Shown here: positions 5,636 through 9,924 of the stretch, one piece after another
Layout of the letters: every line of letters begins with the position of its first letter
How positions within the stretch are numbered: position 1 is the stretch's first letter
DNA from: Spirochaetia bacterium
GTDB lineage: Bacteria > Spirochaetota > Spirochaetia > Treponematales > Breznakiellaceae
Direction of reading: 5' to 3'
DNA: 9,924 bases
Assembly: GCA_025997675.1 (NCBI GenBank)
Contig: BNUX01000097.1
Coordinates: 1-9,924 of the forward strand
Notes under the pieces: generated by a model
Database searches by the model: none
What the model saw: the letters and a program-made list of their open reading frames with translations, nothing else
Told to the model about the DNA's origin: nothing
Position numbers and translations under genes: made by a program

Positions 5636-6393
5636 TCATCACCCTTTTTGCCCAGCAGGATCTTTACCGAATTGATCTTATGCCCATCCATATCCTGGAT
5701 AATAAATTCCGTATCCCCGTAGACCGCCTTTTCATATTTTACCGGAATCTTTCCAAGGAGATCAAACACAAACCCCCCCAGGGTATCGAAGTCGTCCGCA
5801 GGCAATTCCAACCCGGTTTCCTCGCCCAGGTCCTCCAGGTTTACCCGGGCGTCGCAGAGGTAGGCCCCCTCCCCTAACTTGAGGATGTCCTCCGTTTCGT
5901 TGTCGAACTCATCCTGGATATCCCCGATGATCTCCTCGATGATGTTTTCCATGCAGATGATCCCCGAAACCCCGCCGTACTCGTCCACCACCACCGCAAT
6001 ATGAACCCGGCGGCGGCGCAACTCCGCCAGAAGATCGTTGATATGCTTCGAGCCGGGTACAAAGAAGGGCTTGCGGAGCAGGTTCCGGATGGAAAGGTCA
6101 TCCCCCCGGACCAGGGCCTTGAGCAGATCCTTTACGTAGAGGATTCCCACCACATTGTCGATGGTTTCCTGGTACACCGGAAAACGGGAGTGGTCGCTTT
6201 CGGTGATCCGCTCCAGCAGTTCTTCCCGGGTGGCGTCCACGGAAATAAACACCGTGTCTATCCGGGGCACCATGATTTCCTTCACCGTGGTATCCGAAAG
6301 TTCCACCACCCCCCGGATCATTTCCTGCTGATCCGTTTCCAGAGCCTCCAATGTTTTCTTGTCTATCTCACCCTTTTTAAAAAACTGTTTCAC
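5632..6393 (-). CDS. corC: CorC/TlyC family CBS-domain protein (hemolysin-like, soluble)
   Basis: This 253-residue member of the CorC/YbeX/TlyC family is linked in other bacteria to Mg2+/Co2+ handling and called a hemolysin in some spirochaetes; its exact function is unsettled. It has two CBS domains at about 38-95 and 103-160. The family signatures are TVKEIMVPR (36-44), ESDHSRFPVY (65-74) and VDEYGGVSGI through ENIIEEIIGDIQDE (136-162). The C-terminal CorC_HlyC domain covers about 172-248. No membrane segment is present, so it is the short, cytoplasmic form without the CNNM/DUF21 domain. The start is GTG 6393, inside the ybeY gene (17-nt overlap); no other start occurs before the upstream in-frame stop. 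Its place directly after ybeY matches the ybeZ-ybeY-ybeX order of Proteobacteria. Confidence 0.93.
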   Translation of the reverse strand: MKQFFKKGEIDKKTLEALETDQQEMIRGVVELSDTTVKEIMVPRIDTVFISVDATREELLERITESDHSRFPVYQETIDNVVGILYVKDLLKALVRGDDLSIRNLLRKPFFVPGSKHINDLLAELRRRRVHIAVVVDEYGGVSGIICMENIIEEIIGDIQDEFDNETEDILKLGEGAYLCDARVNLEDLGEETGLELPADDFDTLGGFVFDLLGKIPVKYEKAVYGDTEFIIQDMDGHKINSVKILLGKKGDE

Positions 6394-6826
6394 CCAATAG
6401 CTCCGCCAGGATTTCTTCCTGTAGTTTCAACATAGGTTCAAAACCCTCATTGGTTTCGTGATCCATGCCGTCCAAGTGCAGGATACCATGTATCAAAAGA
6501 CGGCGTAACTCCTCATCCTCCGGAACCTGAAAATAGCGGGCGTTTTCCGCCAGGGTTTCCAGAGAAATGATGATATCCCCCGGGAGAAACCGGGTTTCCC
6601 CGGTTGTTTCATCAGTATAACCGGTCCCCAGGGCAAAGGACAGTACATCGGTAGGTTCATCAATGCTGCGGAACCGGCTGTTAAGGGCTTTGATATAGGC
6701 GTTATTACAGAAGAGTACCGAAAGATCCCAGCGGTCCTTTCCCAGCCGGTCCAGAACTTTCAGGATAAACCCCTGTATATGGGCCGGTAAGGGAACCTCC
6801 TCGGCGCTGATTGCTGCCCGGTTCAT
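6377..6826 (-). CDS. ybeY: YbeY, endoribonuclease / rRNA maturation factor
   Basis: The 149-residue protein belongs to the UPF0054/YbeY family of zinc metalloproteins needed for 16S rRNA 3'-end maturation and ribosome quality control. The zinc motif HGILHLDGMDH is complete, with His113, His117 and His123 as ligands. Upstream are the conserved FRSIDEPTDVLSF (52-64) and GDIIIS (83-88) segments. Length is normal for the family. ATG 6826 overlaps the pgpH stop as ATGA, and a strong AAGGAGG at 6834-6840 lies 7 nt upstream inside pgpH. Its position between phoH/pgpH and corC is the expected one, and YbeY and YbeZ/PhoH are known functional partners. Confidence 0.97.
   Translation of the reverse strand: MNRAAISAEEVPLPAHIQGFILKVLDRLGKDRWDLSVLFCNNAYIKALNSRFRSIDEPTDVLSFALGTGYTDETTGETRFLPGDIIISLETLAENARYFQVPEDEELRRLLIHGILHLDGMDHETNEGFEPMLKLQEEILAELLGETVF
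6401..6404 (-). promoter_or_regulatory. Ribosome binding site deciding the GTG start of corC
   Basis: GGAG on the - strand lies 7 nt before GTG 6393, inside the end of ybeY. No ATG or TTG is available in the corC frame between the upstream TGA (6427-6429) and this GTG, so this site supports the GTG start. Confidence 0.65.
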
Positions 6827-9069
6827 TCGGCATCCTCCTTGGGGTATTCAATCCGGGAATGATAATGCCCCGCCAGAACCCGGACAAAGACATGCTCAGT
6901 GGCTTGTAATTCCCGGAAGGTCAAATCCGAATCCCAGAGCTGGCCCGAATCAAACTTGGACAGAAACAGTTCGTGGATAAACTTTTCCAGCCGGGCTGCG
7001 GTAGGTTTCTTCAGGGTCCGGACCGATGCCTCGGTAACATCCGCCAGCATTACTACCGCAGATTCCCGGGAACGGGGGGGATTTCCGGGGTACGTAAAGT
7101 CCTCCATGTCCACGGCGCCCTTACTGTTCGGATCCGCTTCTTCCCGTTTAATCGCCTCATGGTAGAACCAGCTGATCACCGAATTACCGTGGTGTTCAGA
7201 AATAATATCCGTAACTTCCTTAGGCAGGCCCAGAAGCCGGGCCTTTTCCACCCCCAGCTTAACATGGCTGCGGATCACCGTGGCACTCAGCCGGGGCGGA
7301 ATATCATCATGCTTATTATAGGCGGTCTGGTTTTCCACAAAATACTCCGGCTGGTCAATCTTCCCGATATCGTGGTAATAGGCCCCCACCCGGGCCAGCA
7401 GTGAATTGGCCCCGATCTCTTTGCAGGCGAACTCCGCCAGCATTGCCACCATCACCGAATGGCTGTAGGTCCCCGGGGCCGCAGAAAAGAGCCGCTTGAG
7501 TATCGGGGAGTTCAGATCCGACAGCTCTATAAGACGGAAGGTGGTGGGGGCGTTCAGGGCATATTCCAGCACGGGGAGGAATCCCAGGACCAGCATCCCC
7601 GAGGCAATACCGTTCACCGCAGCCAGGAGCAGGGAGAGTGGATACGCGGAAAGCACCGTCCGCTGCATAAGGAGCAAACCCGCCGCCGTAAAGATATGCA
7701 ACGCAGCCAGGATGAACCCCGCCTTGATCAGGTCCATGCGCCGCTCCGCATCCCGGAGCACATAGGCCGACATCAAAGCGGAAACGAGGGCAAAAATAAA
7801 GGAGGGCACATCAAAAAAGCCGGATATGAAGACCCCCAGGGGCAGGGCAATGGCCAGGGCTACCGCAAGCCGGGGGCCGATGAGGATGGCGGGAAGCATG
7901 ATCACCAGGGCGGTGGGGAGTATAAGGGCGGCGGAAAAATAATTTCCCGGGGCGGCAACACGCAGAAATACGGCGCCTAGGATATACAGTACCGTAAGAA
8001 TTGCCAGGAGATAAATCTCAGAAGGAGCCAGGAGCCGCCCTATCGTCCGCTTACTCACCATAAAAACCAAAAAGCCATACACCAAGCCCAATATCAGGAT
8101 ATGGCCTATCACCGGGCGGGAATCAAATCCCGGCCGGGCATCGACCAGGGCCCGGAGTTTGGCGATATCCCCCTCACCGACAATAAACCCCCTGCGGATA
8201 ACCCGATCCCCCTCTTCTATATAACGCATCACCGGTTTTACCTGAGCCTGGGCTTCCGCAAGGCGCAGGCCGGTCTCCTGGGGGGAATAGAACACATTCT
8301 CAGTGATGAAGGGTTCCAATAGCGGAAAGGCCAGCACGGCAAAGGAAGCGGAATAGGCCCCCGCCGCAATATGACGCTTAACCGCATCCCCCGCACCGGC
8401 GTAGGTGATAAGCCGTTCGTAGGGAAGGCGTTCCCGTTCTATCCGGGCGCCGTTAGTGTGGTAGAGTTCAACCACGTTGGGGTTGAACCGTTCAAGGCCG
8501 ATCTGGGGCATGGCAACAATACCGGCGTCCAACAGGTATTCCAATACCGCAGAACCATTGTCCAGGAGCCTATCCCTGCCGGAATCCCGGAAGAGGGTAT
8601 CCAGGGTTTCGGACCGAAAGGCTCCGGGAAGCTCCGCCTCCACCGCCTGTTTATAGGCATCGGCGGCGCCTCCCCGGGAAAAGAAATCCCGGGAGAGTTC
8701 CGCAAACCGGTAATAGGCGCGCCGGCTCCCCTCACCGGCCTCCCGGGAAAAGAGAAACACCGCCGGAACCAGCCGTTCCTCCGCCTCAAGCCGGAGCAGG
8801 GTGGCGGCCTCATCCACGTAGGCCACCGCATGCTCCGCGATAATATCCCGGTCGGCCACCCGGCCAGGCTCAAATTCGGTATAGACCTCGTCGTCGGCCA
8901 TATCGGTACGCATACTGCCCCAGATAATTACCCCGCCGCATATTAAAAAGGCCAGGATACTCACCAGGGCCGGACCCAGGCGGAACTTCGGGAGGGCAAA
9001 CTTCTTAAAGAAGGCATCGTCAAAGATGCCGCCCACACCGGCGCTTAGGCGCTTACGATCTCGTTTCAT
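6823..9069 (-). CDS. pgpH: PgpH-type 7TM-HD cyclic-di-AMP phosphodiesterase
   Basis: The 748-residue membrane protein has the 7TMR-HDED architecture. The cytoplasmic N-terminus is basic, with one membrane segment at about 33-52. A large extracytoplasmic domain spans about 55-315. A bundle of hydrophobic segments covers about 320-505. A cytoplasmic HD phosphohydrolase domain follows at about 530-735. The metal ligands of the HD domain are all visible: His537, His566-Asp567 (YYHDIGK), His602, His626/627 and Asp677. PgpH proteins hydrolyse cyclic-di-AMP to pApA; assignment here is by architecture and gene order. ATG 9069 overlaps the end of phoH by 17 nt and has only a weak AGG 9-11 nt upstream, suggesting translation is coupled to phoH. 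The stop overlaps the ybeY start. The order phoH-pgpH-ybeY is the one found in Bacillus-type genomes. Confidence 0.93.
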   Translation of the reverse strand: MKRDRKRLSAGVGGIFDDAFFKKFALPKFRLGPALVSILAFLICGGVIIWGSMRTDMADDEVYTEFEPGRVADRDIIAEHAVAYVDEAATLLRLEAEERLVPAVFLFSREAGEGSRRAYYRFAELSRDFFSRGGAADAYKQAVEAELPGAFRSETLDTLFRDSGRDRLLDNGSAVLEYLLDAGIVAMPQIGLERFNPNVVELYHTNGARIERERLPYERLITYAGAGDAVKRHIAAGAYSASFAVLAFPLLEPFITENVFYSPQETGLRLAEAQAQVKPVMRYIEEGDRVIRRGFIVGEGDIAKLRALVDARPGFDSRPVIGHILILGLVYGFLVFMVSKRTIGRLLAPSEIYLLAILTVLYILGAVFLRVAAPGNYFSAALILPTALVIMLPAILIGPRLAVALAIALPLGVFISGFFDVPSFIFALVSALMSAYVLRDAERRMDLIKAGFILAALHIFTAAGLLLMQRTVLSAYPLSLLLAAVNGIASGMLVLGFLPVLEYALNAPTTFRLIELSDLNSPILKRLFSAAPGTYSHSVMVAMLAEFACKEIGANSLLARVGAYYHDIGKIDQPEYFVENQTAYNKHDDIPPRLSATVIRSHVKLGVEKARLLGLPKEVTDIISEHHGNSVISWFYHEAIKREEADPNSKGAVDMEDFTYPGNPPRSRESAVVMLADVTEASVRTLKKPTAARLEKFIHELFLSKFDSGQLWDSDLTFRELQATEHVFVRVLAGHYHSRIEYPKEDAE

Positions 9070-9924
9070 TTTCGTATGCCTGTATAATCTTTTTGATCAG
9101 CGGATGCCGCACCACATCTCCCGTATTAAGGTAGGCGAAATGGATACCCTCCACCGCCGACAGGAGCTTAATGGCGTGGAGCAGCCCCGAATCCACCCGC
9201 TTAGGGAGGTCAACCTGGGTGGCATCCCCGGTAATCACCGCCCGGGCGCCCTGCCCAAGCCTGGTGAGGAACATCTTCATCTGTTCCTTGGTGGTATTTT
9301 GGGCCTCATCCAGAATAATGACGCAATCATTGAGGCTCCGTCCCCGCATATACGCCAGGGGCGCTATTTCTATGGTATGATTTTCCTCCATCCGCCTGAT
9401 AAGCTCGAAGGGAATCAGGGACTCCATAGCATCGTAGAGGGGCCGCAAATAGGGGCTTATCTTCTGAGCCAGATCCCCCGGCAGGAACCCCAGGCTCTCT
9501 CCGGCCTCCACCACCGGGCGGGTCAGCACCAGTTTACGCATCTTCTTTGCCAGCACCAGGTACAAAGCCTCGGCTATTGCCAGAAAGGTCTTCCCGGTCC
9601 CGGCGGGCCCTACGCAAAAGGTAATATCATGGGAGCGCATGCCCTGGACATAGGCGGCCTGGTTCCGCCCCCGGGGAAACACCTTACCGAACCCGTGGGG
9701 GATATGAATAACCGCATCCTGTAAGACCGAAGGTCCGGTTTGCGGCCCTGAGACCAGGGTCTTTGCCAAGTCCCGGACAAAATCCGGGGAAGGGCTGTCC
9801 CCCTCCCGAACTGCACTGATAAGGCTATCCATCATCGTCCTGAAATGCCGGACCCCGGCCTCATCGACCCCTTCCAGGCGTATTTCATTGCCCCGGGCCG
9901 CGATACGCCCCCCAAGGGAACCTT
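9053..9924 (-). CDS. phoH: PhoH/YbeZ family ATPase (5' end outside the window)
   Basis: This is a P-loop ATPase of the PhoH/YbeZ family, a probable RNA-associated ATPase that works with YbeY. The reading frame stays open from ATG 9835 to the window edge. Translation of 9836-9922 gives a conserved N-terminal segment (RIAARGNEIRLEGVDEAGV) of the KH-like type usual in this family, so ATG 9835 is not the true start and the gene is cut by the window. Numbered from ATG 9835, Walker A is GPAGTGKT at 76-83, TRPVVEAGESLGFLPGD follows at 105-121, Walker B is IILDEAQN at 173-180, and the sensor motif TGDATQVDLP is at 202-211. It is the first visible gene of the operon; its promoter lies outside the window. 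Confidence 0.96.
   Translation of the reverse strand, partial: GSLGGRIAARGNEIRLEGVDEAGVRHFRTMMDSLISAVREGDSPSPDFVRDLAKTLVSGPQTGPSVLQDAVIHIPHGFGKVFPRGRNQAAYVQGMRSHDITFCVGPAGTGKTFLAIAEALYLVLAKKMRKLVLTRPVVEAGESLGFLPGDLAQKISPYLRPLYDAMESLIPFELIRRMEENHTIEIAPLAYMRGRSLNDCVIILDEAQNTTKEQMKMFLTRLGQGARAVITGDATQVDLPKRVDSGLLHAIKLLSAVEGIHFAYLNTGDVVRHPLIKKIIQAYENETRS

Overview
The window looks like a stretch of spirochaete chromosome, most probably a Treponema-like organism of moderately high GC such as the termite-gut treponemes. This is an inference from protein style and gene order, not a database match. It falls into two contrasting parts.

Positions 1 to about 2160 are a rearranged accessory patch, read mostly on the + strand. 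It holds two tandem copies of an 860-bp unit (441-1300 and 1301-2160). Each unit carries its own promoter, a 123-residue antitoxin-like gene and a PIN-domain (VapC-like) toxin gene that overlaps it. In front of them lie an inverted 127-bp fragment of the same antitoxin (1-127), the 3' part of a clan AA (retropepsin-like) aspartic protease gene whose catalytic end is missing (128-397), and a 31-bp scrap of the end of the neighbouring oxidoreductase gene (410-440). The same oxidoreductase tail is repeated as 56 bp inside the boundary between the two units. This shows that the duplication broke inside that gene, and the scrap suggests at least one further unit has been lost. The antitoxins are almost identical, but the toxins differ at 22 of 46 residues in one central block and at none of the other 86.

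Positions 2105 to 9924 are a conserved-looking run of genes, all on the - strand. In reading order they are phoH/ybeZ (5' end outside the window), pgpH (7TM-HD cyclic-di-AMP phosphodiesterase), ybeY (rRNA endonuclease/maturation factor), a CorC/TlyC-type CBS protein, a secreted TPR protein and an FAD-dependent CrtI-like oxidoreductase. The first five are joined by 4- to 17-nt overlaps and should be one transcript. The order combines the phoH-pgpH-ybeY cluster known from Firmicutes with the ybeZ-ybeY-corC cluster of Proteobacteria. The oxidoreductase follows after a 60-bp gap, and its stop codon lies only 3 bp from the stop of the convergent second toxin gene.

No tRNA, rRNA, CRISPR array or transposase gene was seen. 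There is no gene-free stretch longer than about 120 bp. The most interesting signals are the geometry at 1-641, where a promoter and start codon sit between inverted copies of the antitoxin coding sequence and could act as an invertible switch, and the mosaic divergence of the two toxins.
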